Source of the DNA: Membranipora membranacea
Taxonomy: Eukaryota > Bryozoa > Gymnolaemata > Cheilostomatida > Membraniporidae
Assembly (NCBI GenBank): GCA_914767715.1
Contig: OU612069.1
Span: forward strand, 17,107,387-17,171,386
Direction of reading: 5' to 3'
Length of the DNA: 64,000 nt
The translations under genes and the position numbers were made by a program. Positions 39,001 to 50,169 of the stretch are shown piece by piece. Each line of letters starts with the position of its first letter. Positions within the stretch are counted from its first letter, which is position 1. The notes under the pieces were generated by a model. The model was given only the letters and a program-made list of their open reading frames with translations, was not told where the DNA came from and made no database searches.

Positions 39001-42000
39001 ATCACCAAGGATGGAGATTGGTGGCTGCCGCTGATTCCTAGGTCAGATTTTACAGTTCTGTTTAGACGTTCGAGGCCATTGTTGGTCAACACATCATTAA
39101 GCTCTCTGGGTTTATTATAGAATACTCTACTCCATTTCTGTAAAAGATATCCGACTTGATCAACATGTGAAAGCATAATTCATTTACATCCAAATCAGGT
39201 ATAATGCACCCTTTAGGGTAGCCTGTCTAAACAACACTTGTCAGGGAGGGGGGCAAAGCTTGTCAATTCCATAAGCTGTCAAAAAGAGAAGACAACTCCT
39301 ATCAATAAGATTCTTCTAAGGGTTTTCATCATTGTGGTTAGTTCTCCCGTGTAAAAATCAAGATGATGAGGAAAGAAGGAACTGAGCATTAACATGGAAA
39401 CCCCTATTGGAAAGAGTTTTTCTCGAACCAAGTAAGAGTTGACAAAGTTTGACAAGATTAATCTTAGTGGAACTAAGTAAAGCTATGGTAGTATTGTATC
39501 TCAAATATTGGGCAACTAGGAAATGTAGCGAGTCTCTGCAACCACCCTTAGAAAGGGCAGCAGATTCAAGTTTACCTCTTTTTTACGCATCCAGTACTCA
39601 AGGTAGTCCTGTATCCTACCAAAGTAGGGCATGTCCTTCAGCGTCCGCATCGCTAAGTCATAGTCTTCCTTCTTCACCGACAGAGCCAACCTGCTCATAA
39701 GCTGCAATGCCTCTGCTGCCTCTGCTTCATTCAGCATTGATTTAAACTTTGTTTGCCAGTTCCGTTTGGCATGGAAGAGGCAGATGATCTGCTGTGCATC
39801 TGAAATTTTAAAGGTTGATAGCCTTAGCATCTAATTTTATAAAAGGAAAGTTAACGCTTCCCACCTTTCTGGCAAACGCCATGAAAATAGAAACATCAAA
39901 CAAAGAGGTGGCAATATACATGTATGTTTATATGAAGCACTCTGTTTGAGACTGAATTCTTTTAATCATTTTCACCCTGATAACAAAATTTGACTAAGAT
40001 TAGGCCTCGCATTATGGACTTACTTCATTTAGCTTATTTGGAAAAAAGATCTACCAAGGGCTGTCATGTACCCAGGTATCATATGTTAAACCAGAAAATT
40101 AATGTATAGCATTTGTTGGATCGTTACACTAACCTGGGAAGACCTGTTTTGCTGCTTTTTGGTAGGCGGCACTGTCATCCATCATGATGAAATTAGGAGA
40201 AAAGTCACCTATCTCTTTTAGGTGATGCAACGCTGCCTTTACGGTGTCTGCTGTCTCATCCTTGATGATGGCCATCATCACCGGCTCGTAACCGCAGTTA
40301 GTCTGCACTGCCACCATGAATAACATACTGTTCTCACAGTCGATGTTATATGTGGCATCAATAAATATAGTCTCACCATATCTTGATGCCAGATGTTTGG
40401 TGAAATCTGTCATAATGTAATGAGTGTTCTCTCCAGATTCTGATAATACAGAGGGATCCACTCTGTAAAAAGAAGTGTATTGCCTTTATACATAAAGTTG
40501 TGTGCCGTTTGCACAAGTAGGCTAATCAAGCTATGTGCGGACTTTGTGCCTTGATCTGCTTGAAATGCCAGCTTCCACTCTGAAACCATGCAGTGTAACT
40601 AGGTTTTGGTCACAGGTCAATTGAACAATAATAGTCACATTGTGTCTCCTCTGACACAGGCATGAAACGATGCAATTAAAATGGGCTGGTGTGGTTCCTA
40701 AGATTGTGGATCAATACATTTAGATTGACCAAATGTATACCAGAAATTGTAACCATCCCAAATCTATATTGTAGAACTCATGATTTCTCAGCGACAAACT
40801 ACCAATGGTGAATCACCTTTTTATTCAATCAACGACTGGCTGGGCACGAAAGTTCATGGAGACTCACGGTATTACTATGTTCACTTCTTGCAAAGGTATC
40901 ATAATCAACACAGTTTCTGAGTTGATGCCAAATAATTGAGAACCGGGCTGACTTAAAATTTGATCGGAATATCTTAATTAAAAAAACCCTAAATAAATAA
41001 AGCCGATAAGTTCGTCCTTTTTGACGGACATTACCCGACACCGTTTACAGATGAGAAATTATTACCTGTTTAAATCCAAAATATTTCCTAGGGCCAGATA
41101 TTTTCCTGATTTTTATCAACTCAACTTGCCGCTTGTATAAAAAACAAAATGGAATCCAAATAATATGTGCTCAGTTAACTAGAATGCTCTATACCCATAG
41201 ACTTGTTATACTATTATATATGTATATATATTAAGTCTATGGCTATACCTCTGGTCAGTGTTCGAAATACAAAATTTAGATTCTCATTCCAATGTAACAC
41301 TACTTTACCTGTGTCTGTTGTATCTTATCAATGACGATATCCTCTCAACAGACGGAGAAAATCTTTGACTTTTAACTGATGCGTTGTAATCATTGTCGAT
41401 GAGTGTTTTCATGTCCCTAGTCTTTTCTACCCCTTTATTTACAAGCTCTCTTATCCTCCTAGACACAACTTTATCGGTTGGCAGTGCCAGGTCATTCAGC
41501 TACAAAAACAATGTGTAGCCAGTGAACTTTCAATAACATCCAATATATGATAAAATGAATAATATGGGTATTCTAATGACAACTCTGGGGGCGGGGGGGG
41601 ATTTTCAGGCACCAGCTAAAACATCTGTATACACTGCATTCAAGTGTGTAACATAATTTTATTTCTTCTGGAGCTTTTCATTGCATCAATGAGACCTTGA
41701 TCTCTGCTCATCTGTCCACTTCGTTTGCTTGCATAGTGGTGAACCATTTTTGATCTATGACTTAGCAATTTACAAAATATTTGTTTATTTTTGTTGTGAT
41801 AGATATTCTGCTGAACCAAGGGAGCATAACATTACACTATTCATACGCAGTACAAGATTTACTCACCTCGCCTGTGTCATGCCCGGAATGCTCTCCTTTA
41901 AATACAACACAAAACTGGCGCTCAAAGTGAGGTTGATTGTCAAGCTTGAAAGTGCTTCGGACTTTGTTGACATTGTGCTGGGTCATATCTGCTATCTGAG

Positions 42001-45000
42001 AAAAAATTATTGCAAAAATCAACAACTCAATATATTATAGCAGTTTGTTGAGCTTGAATTTGGGTCCCCTCTCTCCATTTGGGTACTGGTAAACATACAC
42101 CGCATTGGAAAAAAGTGTCACAGCTGTATACTAAAAACTCTTTCTGATTCAGCATTTGCATCAATGAAAATTTCAAGGGGCGAGGTTCTTCTAATATGTA
42201 GAGATTGAATTCTGATTCATTTCAATTTAGTGACAAAGTACCTGAAAATTTGTCGTCAAAACAGTTGGAAATTGATATAAATGAGCACCCAAATTATTTC
42301 TCAAACTATGTCATCCTGTTTTCAATGATGTAGACGCTGAATCAAATAGAATTTGTTCTACAATGAGAAATTTTCGAGATAAACCCTTTTCAGCTTCAAT
42401 TTGCTATGAAGATTAACTAATTGGAGAGAGGTCAACTCCGACAACAGACTCCAATTTTTGAGCTTACAAAACTGTCCACCAACTGAGGTAGATTCTTCAC
42501 AGCAAGATTTGTCATCTTAATTTAGTAGACAGAGCATTTTCTATGTCAATATGCTGGTCCCATCCCCATCCAGTCACACTGTATTTTATGAGTATGATAT
42601 GCACAAACAACAAGCAAAATATTCTCTGTAACAATAAAACATAATATCTCCCATGTTTATGATTATTTAAATATTCATTGGTGATGTTAACATTGGACAA
42701 GCATTGATATCTAAAATTCAAAGAGAAATGTTCTTTTTTAGATGTTTTGCCTAGTCCAACACAATATATCTCAATATTATGAAGAATCAGCAACTATTCA
42801 ACTTGTTTCGCCATATAACAGAATGAAGATAAATGATAATGGTAAGTGATACTAACCACAACGTGGTTTTTGACATATTCGGAGTAGTAATAAATGGGAC
42901 GACATGTTAAAACTTTCCCAAGAACAAATTATGTATTGTGGCCCATAAATTCCAATAGCCTAGACTGCATATTGGGTGTCATTCAGCACACTGATTTCGA
43001 GATTACACTATTAGTATGTGTATCTCTGGTCGATAAAGCTTCTGTCGCAAATATTGAGCACCTACATTTGGCTGAAAGAGAGGACAACTTTAATTTTATC
43101 AAACAGACATGATCGAAACAGAATTACCTAGCTCTGCATTATTAGTTCTCTTTTCTGATCTTAGGCTAGCAATACACAGTTTCGATGTCACTTTTCTTAT
43201 CAAAAACATGTGCTGAATGCTCTTCTAAAACTGTTGAAAGGTGATATCAGATTTTCTAAATATAAATTAGAATATTTTAACAAAGAATGAGAAAATGATA
43301 AGTGTATATCCAAAAGTTTGGGTAATCATCTATACGTCTCCTAAATACTGAATTTCAGCTGCACTCAGGCTAAATGAATTAATTCACTCTCTATCGATCA
43401 GAGATATACATGCAATAGTATATCACGTGATCAGTGTGGTCATTCAGTGCATTCTGGGCTTTTTGACTAGTTGCTAGTCGTCCCTAGTCCCAAGCTCAAT
43501 TTTAGAGCTGCAAAATCAGGTTTATTCCAGACATGTCTCAATAGTTTCAGTGTCATGACTTAGGCTTGACTTTTGACAGTGGAATTTTCTAGTGAGTTTT
43601 AGGATTCTATTGATGAAGTAGGGTTGATATTCCCTTTCAGCAAATGGAATAAAAATGAAAAGCGATTTGCAAGAAAACAGTTTTACCACTGTTCACAACC
43701 CAGTTGATATCACAATAATTGATAAGCATACTAACACAGAGTAAGGATATACAGAGCAGGGACACTTCAATGATAGCTATAGTGCCTGTGGTTTGTGATT
43801 CACAGTTGGGAAATTGTGCACAGCTGGATGCCAAGAACTCAATATCTCTAGATGTTAGTTACAATGGGATTTTGCTTGAAGACATACCTACATATGATGG
43901 GTCATAATTAATTCTGTATTTACCCTAAAGACTGAGTTCCACCTTTTTTATGGTGTATAGCTTCAAGAACAGACATTTAAAAAAGTTGGAAATCAGAATT
44001 ATGGCCCATCATAAGTGTGCATGAAAGATCGCCATTGTAAGTTATATAATAAGTAAAATTGGCAGTTATCCAAATTGACGACCCCCCCCCCCCCCCCCCC
44101 GATCAAACAGTGATTTTTGCAGCTTTTAATTAAAAAACTTTTAGTTGCAGTCATGCTCAACTTACCTTATATTTAGTAAAAACTAGTCGCTCAGTTATCA
44201 TTGCCTTTGCCCTGCATCCTTGTTTTTTGGTGTTCTGAATGAAAAAGTGGCTTTCCTTTGGTCTGGGATGGTCTGAATTCTTCCGCTCCTGCACAAGAAT
44301 AGAGTTAGGCAATTTTTGTAGGGCAAGAAAGCAAACAATTCTGAAAGCAGTGGCAGATTAAATTAATATTTTGGTTGTCCCAATTCATCCCATCTTCATA
44401 TGATAGGAAAGCTGTTACTTCATGATATTCTTTCCTCCAGTTCAGTAGGCAGGCTAGTTTAACAAGATGTTTCAAGATATGATCATGCCCAGGTACACGT
44501 TTTTTTTTCCTAAAAATTTATGCTTGATCGCAGTAGGAAATTTTGAGAGTTATTTCCCTGTTTTTACTTCAAACTTGGTCGTCATATGTCATACGTCATA
44601 CATCATATTTCAATTGTTTTGGCACTGACAGTACAGTGATAGAGCATGACACTGCCAATCGATGTATTAGGAGATGGTCTAATGGCAATTGCTCATAGGC
44701 TTAGTAAGTAACTCACATACTCACACCTTTTTATGAGGTTATTTCCTAACCAGAGTATCCACAATTAATACAACTTGCTAAAGAATGACTGCAATTATAG
44801 TAATTGCCATAATAATCTGTTTCTTCACCAACAGCTATTGCCATAATAATGTTCTCATTTGAACTGGAAATTACCCTTAACTTTACAAAGTTGTACGTAC
44901 CATTCTCCTCTCCTTGATAGGCTTTTGCCTATCTACCCCTTGGGAGCAGTAGAGGAGCTTAGATCCCGCTTTGGCATACAGGAAATCATCTCCTGGCGCT

Positions 45001-46522
45001 CCCATAACCCGGTGTTTTCCTTCATAAACGACTATAAAACAAATAAAGGTATTCAAATTTGAGACTTTTGACTCCTATTTTAAGCCATGTACTGTTATCA
45101 TTTTTAATATCGTGGGCATCAGTTTTTAACACCTTTTTTTCACTACCTATAGTATGTTATAAAGTCAATCAATCAATAATGAAATTTAAGTTGGCTAATT
45201 TTACAATTCCTCTATCAGTTAAATCAGAATGGTGGATTTAATTATAGAAAATTAATTTTTAAGCCAGCCCGCCCAACGCGCAGTTTGTATATGTAGGCCT
45301 ACCTTAGGGCATGGATTTTTTTTTTGCGGAAAACAGTAGGTCATTATTGATATCGATGATTTCAATTAAACTTTAACTGAATGCTTAAAAACACCTTGAA
45401 AAATAATGAACAACCATTCATTTTCATCACCTCCCCTCCCAAGAATTATGTGGCATTTCAGTTCTTGTGGACTGCGAGCAATGAAATTCCAGGACTAAAT
45501 TTACTTTGCACTGCCTCCCTGCCTGCACTGCCTGGCCGGATCACTCAAGTGGCCCAAGTTATTTAATATGCAGCCTATTCCATTCATTAATCCATTGATA
45601 TCATGTAAATAATGATATTAGATTGATGAATGTTTATTGACATTGGCAATTTTGTAGGGTATGAATAGACAGTCAATCATCAACTCTATTCAACAGTATA
45701 GGGATCTGAAGCTTAGCAGCGAATTGTGTTAGCCAAGGGTCAAGAGTTATTGAAAATAATCGAAGAGTGTCAACAAACTAATTTGACTGAGGCCACATTT
45801 ACTCAAAATTTATTGGCCCCTACACTAATCTGTGATTTTCTCTTGTTCTGAGAACAGCAAGAGCTCCCTAGTCTTTTTCACCATGATATCCAGCTGTGTC
45901 TGCTGAAGCTTTATTAAATTGATCTCCCTCAGAAAAAACACATCATTGATATACAGGCATTAGGGTGTTGTTGTATAGATTAAAAGTGGAATATTTATGC
46001 CAGGGAGAATTCTCCCTGATCCAATCGACATGCACCAAATCATAACAAACAAAATCCACAGCCAGCCCTTAATGGCATTCGAGATGAAGATTGCGGCCAG
46101 AGATGGCATATCTAGGTTGACTGCTTTATGCTTTCGGTAATCTGCTTGTAAAACCCATTCAATTCAATTTTGAGGGCTCAAAACTGCTCCCTAGGCTTTG
46201 GCGGTCGGGGCTCAGCCCCGTACACCGTTTGTGGGGCTTACAGCATCCCCCAAACCCCCCAGCTGGGTTTGCCCGGGCGCTTTGCGCCCTCAATGTGCAG
46301 CTACGCTGCTGAGGATAGTAAAAGTTGGCAGGGTCACATTTAAAAGCTAGAAATCCCTCCCCCCCCCCGGCTTTGCAGCCACAGTACATGCTTGATAAGA
46401 AAAATACACTTACTTCCTTTGTTGAAAGATCCTATGTACTCATGTACAATAAATTTGACAAACTGATCAGTTTCATGTTGCTTGAGAAAAGCTTCAGCCT
46501 CCTCCAGTGTACGGTACATCAT
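26592..46522 (-). CDS. MULE transposase-SWIM-tandem Ulp1/SENP protease fusion protein, 27 exons
   Basis: Exons (minus strand): 46414-46522, 44901-45031, 44166-44288, 41867-41995, 41309-41499, 40134-40462, 39576-39799, 38956-39137, 38334-38617, 37979-38059, 37754-37837, 37602-37684, 37331-37385, 36898-36995, 36132-36191, 35079-35174, 34764-34840, 34476-34581, 33486-33596, 32333-32449, 31119-31163, 30809-30919, 30416-30492, 29700-29802, 28261-28372, 27482-27559 and 26592-27028. All have GT donors and AG acceptors, and phases close over 3633 nt (1210 residues). The start is the ATG-ATG at 46522, just after an in-frame TGA. Domain order: zinc-finger-like region (65-160), MULE DDE core (about 228-440), SWIM (529-543), Ulp1-like A with Ser808 (about 690-850), Ulp1-like B with Cys996 (about 865-1040), unknown tail (1040-1210). 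Function is inferred: a transposase-derived nuclear protein with deSUMOylase-like or other isopeptidase activity. Weakest points are the choice of exon 1 and the weak donor of exon 24 (gtgatt). Confidence 0.88.
28623..28838. repeat. Direct repeat, copy 1 (intron of the MULE-Ulp1 gene)
   Basis: About 200 bases are almost identical to 29201-29398, in the same orientation. This copy carries an extra 18 bases at about 28654-28671, which include a GGGG-tt-CCCC mini-palindrome. Both copies lie between exons 25 and 24. Confidence 0.9.
29201..29398. repeat. Direct repeat, copy 2
   Basis: This is the second copy of the repeat at 28623-28838, without the 18-base insert. It directly adjoins the recombinase-like fragment at 29400-29670, so both may belong to one decayed element. 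Confidence 0.9.
29400..29670 (-). pseudogene. Tyrosine-recombinase-like fragment in an intron
   Basis: The minus-strand frame reads MMAVAFYWFLRPSEFCTTAS then LLFEDVHWSKDKTSCHLTDT. The F-L-R-x-x-E-F motif and the following D-V and S-K-D pattern resemble the catalytic region of Crypton/Ngaro/DIRS tyrosine recombinases. Only a fragment remains and the SKTD-like motif is degenerate. It follows the weak donor of exon 24 in open frame, so a read-through transcript would add it to the Ulp1 protein. Confidence 0.45.
31842..31876. repeat. Small AT-rich perfect hairpin
   Basis: AAGACTTTTTAATTT and its exact complement flank a short loop (gataa region). It lies in an intron of the MULE-Ulp1 gene. Confidence 0.7.
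33173..33331 (+). mobile_element. tRNA-type SINE, family B, copy 2, in an intron
   Basis: A box GTGATCTAATGG (33183-33194), B box GGTTCAATTCC (about 33229-33239) and the body CTTAGCCAGGTCCTTACAG match the copy at 2690-2885. It lies in the intron between exons 20 and 19 of the MULE-Ulp1 gene. Confidence 0.7.
33486..36995 (-). other. Exons 14-19: Ulp1/SENP-like domain A, probable pseudoprotease
   Basis: Residues about 669-851. The layout follows a C48 (Ulp1) peptidase: an N-terminal LQSDLDSI helix region, then SYHLLVIDV with His751 at the catalytic His position, then VYYLHPRD where the usual catalytic D-S is not obvious, then TQLDNNASGIYIV. In active family members the last motif reads Q-x-D-x-x-S-C-G; here Gln802 is kept but the nucleophile position is Ser808. 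A Cys-to-Ser change at this place normally abolishes cysteine-protease activity, so I infer a binding or scaffold role. Domain assignment rests on motif order and on the clearer second copy downstream. Confidence 0.65.
38334..38617 (-). other. Exon 9: SWIM zinc finger
   Basis: The motif VSCDCPDSQYHGTWCKHLIHL gives C529-x-C531-x9-C541-x-H543, the C-x-C-x(n)-C-x-H pattern of SWIM domains. SWIM fingers commonly follow the MULE transposase core and are thought to bind DNA or protein. The residues before it (about 473-525) are basic, with an RPRNFIRKAMRKLQ stretch. The exon is closed by canonical splice signals on both sides. Confidence 0.88.
38956..40462 (-). other. Exons 6-8: MULE-type DDE transposase catalytic core
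   Basis: Residues 228-472. Exon 6 carries the first Asp in IFIDATYNID (D263) and the second in FIMMDDSAAYQKAAKQVFP (D323 or D324). Exon 7 has the C-x2-H motif CLFHAKRNW. Exon 8 has TNNGLERLNRTVK with the third acidic residue, E435. These are the hallmarks of the Mutator-like (MULE) RNase-H-fold transposase, and all three acidic positions are kept. The frame is open across the exon junctions without stops. Two introns split the catalytic core, which is unusual for an active element and suggests an old or domesticated gene. Confidence 0.9.
41867..45031 (-). other. Exons 2-4 of the MULE-Ulp1 gene: C2HH zinc-finger-like DNA-binding region
   Basis: Residues 37-164. The possible metal ligands are C65 (in LLYCSQG), C105 (in KKQGCRAKAM), H157 and H160 (in GEHSGHDTG). 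The spacing C-x39-C-x51-H-x2-H and the position in front of a MULE transposase resemble the WRKY/GCM1/FLYWCH-type fold used by MULE and FAR1-like proteins to bind DNA. The assignment is by motif and position only. A profile search could place it in FLYWCH, FAR1 or another subfamily. Confidence 0.6.
46195..46320. repeat. GC-rich mini-hairpin cluster in intron 1 of the MULE-Ulp1 gene
   Basis: Three short stems with 3-base loops follow one another: GGGGC-tca-GCCCC, GGGCGC-ttt-GCGCCC and GCAGC-tac-GCTGC. The GC content stands out sharply from the AT-rich flanks. No gene is recognised here. Confidence 0.75.
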
Positions 46523-48832
46523 TCAAATTTGCTAATGCGGACGTTGTAACAAGCACACCCTGAACTCATTTATTGAAGATTTAGAATGATCATACCACCC
46601 ATACACAGACCACCCATACATCAGACCACCCATATTCAGAACAACTGGTAGCTGAGTAAAAATACCTTCACCAGATGCAATGTTTATCAACATCAAGGTG
46701 TTACCAGAGACTATGGATATAGAGACCTTCCACTTGCGCATAAAATGCGAATAGCCAATCAGCGTTATTTAACGGTCACGCCCACTTCTGGTTTTAAAGT
46801 TAACGTCTGCTGCCTCAAACAGCAATGGCTTTCTCAATGAAATTTCAGGTTTTTCACCTGAGTTATTTGTGACAAATAACCACAATCTTGATGACAAAAC
46901 CAGATCAGACAACAACAAAGTCACAACCAACTTGTTATTGCATTCTTAGCCAGAGTTGAACATTACACATATATTTGTAAGAAAGTAAGGGGGGAGGAGG
47001 CAGTAAAATCCATCATAGTTGACCACTGTGGTTAATGATGACCTGACATATAAGGATAGGTGCTGTGATGAGTTGTTTATCATCTGTGAGGACAAGGGGA
47101 TTCCTTTTACTAATTCCTTTAGTAAGAGTGATTCTTTATGGACCAAATTATCACTAACACTTTGATAAAAATCCTTGCCCATATTATTTCTTCTTTTCTG
47201 AATTGTTCACTTGGAATGAAAGTAGTTCCATCAAGGAATGAGCGAATTAGGAACGATACCTCAGGCAGGTCACACTCTCGCAGCATGTAACAATCAAATA
47301 GTGATTTTGGCAGAAAGACCCCCTGATGATTAGTGGCTCACAATAGAATTTTAATGTGTGATAAAGAAATTTATTCACATTTCATTTTCCTTGAAACATT
47401 TGTAATTATTGCACAGTAACTTCAAACTAAAAAAATTATTATTATTACAAAATTAAAATCTTTCATTTCAGGCTATAGAATGATGTGAAAACCGTAAGGA
47501 CTGCAGGCTACTAAAGAGTGATACTGAGTTATAAACATAGTTGAGCTACGCTGAAGATTGATTATTTAGGAGATCATCATCAAACTCTAAAGGTGAATGT
47601 AGTTGATCGCACATGTCTTCATGCTGGAAACCTGGGGGGGGGGACCTATTATGAGGTCATCCGGGATCTTAGCAGACTAGCACATTATCGGAACTGTAAA
47701 ATTTAGACCGAGTTTGCGAAAAGCAGCAATGGTTGAATAAATTACGTTCTTTCAAGTGAAGCACTCTGACCTTAAAACTACATAATACTTAGCCTATTTC
47801 ATTTCATTCATTATGTAAATGAAAATATTAGATGATGTATGTATTAACATTGAGGTGTTACTAAATCTTGCACTGGAAATTTTTAGACTATGTTTCTATA
47901 TAAATGCTGCAACGGACAGACTGTTACACATAATGATGCCTGAAAAAAGGCCTTTCAACTGACAGTCATCTAGATACCATTTTTCTCTCACAGACTGTTG
48001 GGGACATGTAAACCATTATCAAGAGTAATAACTAGTGCACTCAGTAGCTGTGTCATTCTCTAGGGATGGTGCCCAATGGAAACCATTATCCACAATATCG
48101 ATAATAATTCTTTGTTGTTTTTAGAATCTCCAAATTACTGTCATAGCTACCATCATCAGCTAAGTGCTTCGAATCGATTATCATATTTGACTAAGATATA
48201 TCTCAGCTCATCTCATCTCAGAACATCATGCATGCTTTCTTCTACCTACACTGGATTACCTAACAGAGATTGCGGATGTACTCGAGGTATTTGGCTAATA
48301 TTTATGCATAAGCTCTTTAGTTAAGTGAGCTCTTTGGCAGAAGAGAAGAATGCAGTCATTTGATTGTCAAAGTTTGGTATTCTTGGTACTGACAAACCAT
48401 AATGTTGAGTTTTGCTGCCTCGACAGTTTAGACTATTAGCTTAAGTTTAGCTCATTGAACTGTTTGGTCTAATTTATCCATTATGAAGGGTTGTCCTTTC
48501 AGATTACAAAATTGATGACGTGATTAATCTTCCGCTGCATTTTGATCTAGGCAATTTTAGACGAAGATGTCTCAGTTCTTCATTTACTGTTTCGATGTTT
48601 TAGGCATTTGCTATGGGTGTTACGTCATGGACACTCACAAGATACCAGATATACCATTTACAATAATAAGCACGAGATTAAGTAAGGTAAGCAGGCTGTC
48701 GACCAACTTGTGTCAACGCTATATTGACCGCACAGTTCTGAATTCTCAGGACAAATAGATTGAAAGATGCTGCCTTGGTACCTCAAATGTCATCCCTGCT
48801 TGTTGTTGGTAAAGAAATTGCGGTTCAATGAG
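46523..48832. other. Upstream region of the MULE-Ulp1 gene; no gene recognised
   Basis: The promoter of the minus-strand gene should lie at the start of this stretch, but no defined element is visible. Short runs of G (47634-47643) occur. No terminal inverted repeat matching sequence beyond 26.5 kb was seen. Confidence 0.4.
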
Positions 48833-49072
48833 TAGGTGGTGGCTCAGTTGGTTAGAGCGCCGGGCCTTCAGCATGCAAATGTTGAAGGTTGTTAAATCCC
48901 ACTGCAGTCCATTGGCTACTGGGGATCGATTGGCCCCCCAGGTGTGCTCCGACCTGCCTGCAAACAGAGAGCAACTTGGCACAGATATTGCGGCCTCGCC
49001 ACTAAGGCACTAAAATTTCGCCGTCCATGCTTCGGGATGTGGCCTGCGTTAAGAGATCTGATTTTAATCAAT
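48833..49072 (+). mobile_element. tRNA-derived SINE, family A, copy 2
   Basis: GGTGGCTCAGTTGGTTAGAG forms the A box; the B box has decayed. The body carries CCCCAGGTGTGCTCCGACC, as in copy 1, and a 3' module (CGCCACTAAGGCAC, CCATGCTTCGGGATGTGG) that recurs at 60225. Confidence 0.85.
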
Positions 49073-49769
49073 CTTTAATTTTTAATCAACTTCATCAAGT
49101 TATTTTCACAGATAAGCATTGATGATTATAATATCAACCTTGCTGTTTATGTTGTAGGTTGCTCATCAGAGTACTATGGCTATTCAGACTTCACAAGGCT
49201 CAATGCACTAGCAGCACACAACTCTTCTCTCATCAGACTGACAGCCTTATTCGTTTAACAACATCAGGGCCATTTATCTAAGTCAATGATATTTCTCATC
49301 CCTCTTTCATAGCTCAAAAGCGGTGTTCAGCATCAAATTTGTCTTCATATATTATCCAGTCATTGATACCTCTGTTTCTGTGATCGGATCTTTGACTGAT
49401 ATTACTTTTGTATTTGTATTTTTGTTAAATTGTGTAGGTTTCAGATTGGGAGCTATCTGTACTTGTAAAAACTATGAGTAGACAATCCACGTATTTATGT
49501 AGAGAATTCTTATCAAATCACTTCTCACATTTCCTATTTTCAGTGCAAGTGGTGATGGTGTTTTATTGTAGTAATGTTATCAAATCTCAACATTTTGTGC
49601 ACAATAACATATTGTACTTACCAATGAATATCTGATACCAATTTAATACAAATAAAATATTTATCAATATTTTATAATCAGAGGTCTTCTAGTTATAATA
49701 CGACAGCTATGTAGAGTGTATAAAAAAATATGTAATATCTAATATTAAAATAGTGTTAATAAGTTTAAT

Positions 49770-50165
49770 ATAGTGCCCAGGCCAAACCAGAACATATTGA
49801 TATTATCAGGGGTGTTATAACATGACAGCTCATTAAGTGCGCAAATGAAAAAAATAATTGTGATAGCAAGCTCCGACCAGTTTCTATCAATTTATAATGT
49901 GTGTATATCAATTTTAATATAAGCGACCAGGCCAAACCAGCACATATTGATGATTTTATCAGGGGCCTTATAAAATGTCAGCTCATGCAGAGCGCAATTG
50001 AAAAAATTAATTGTGATTGTTACTTCTGACAAAATTCTATCAATATCAGAAAACACGCAAATAATTTGAATATAGAGCCTAGCCCAAATCAGCACACAAA
50101 TTGACGGTTTTCTCAGGGGTCTTATAAAAAATTTCAGCTCAGTTACATGTAGAGCTCAAATATTT
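49770..50165 (+). repeat. Diverged ~150-bp tandem repeat, three copies
   Basis: The landmark AGGCCAAACCAG lies at about 49780, 49930 and 50081 (last copy changed to agcccaaatcag), so the period is about 150 bases. Shared parts include TATCAGGGG and TGTCAGCTCAT. The copies are old. They directly precede the 208-bp array. Confidence 0.75.
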
Positions 50166-50169
50166 GATT

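Noticed and set aside
26592-46522. An active autonomous MULE transposon
   Set aside because: I saw no terminal inverted repeats or ~9-bp target duplications around the gene, and 26 introns are atypical; not excluded without a self-alignment.
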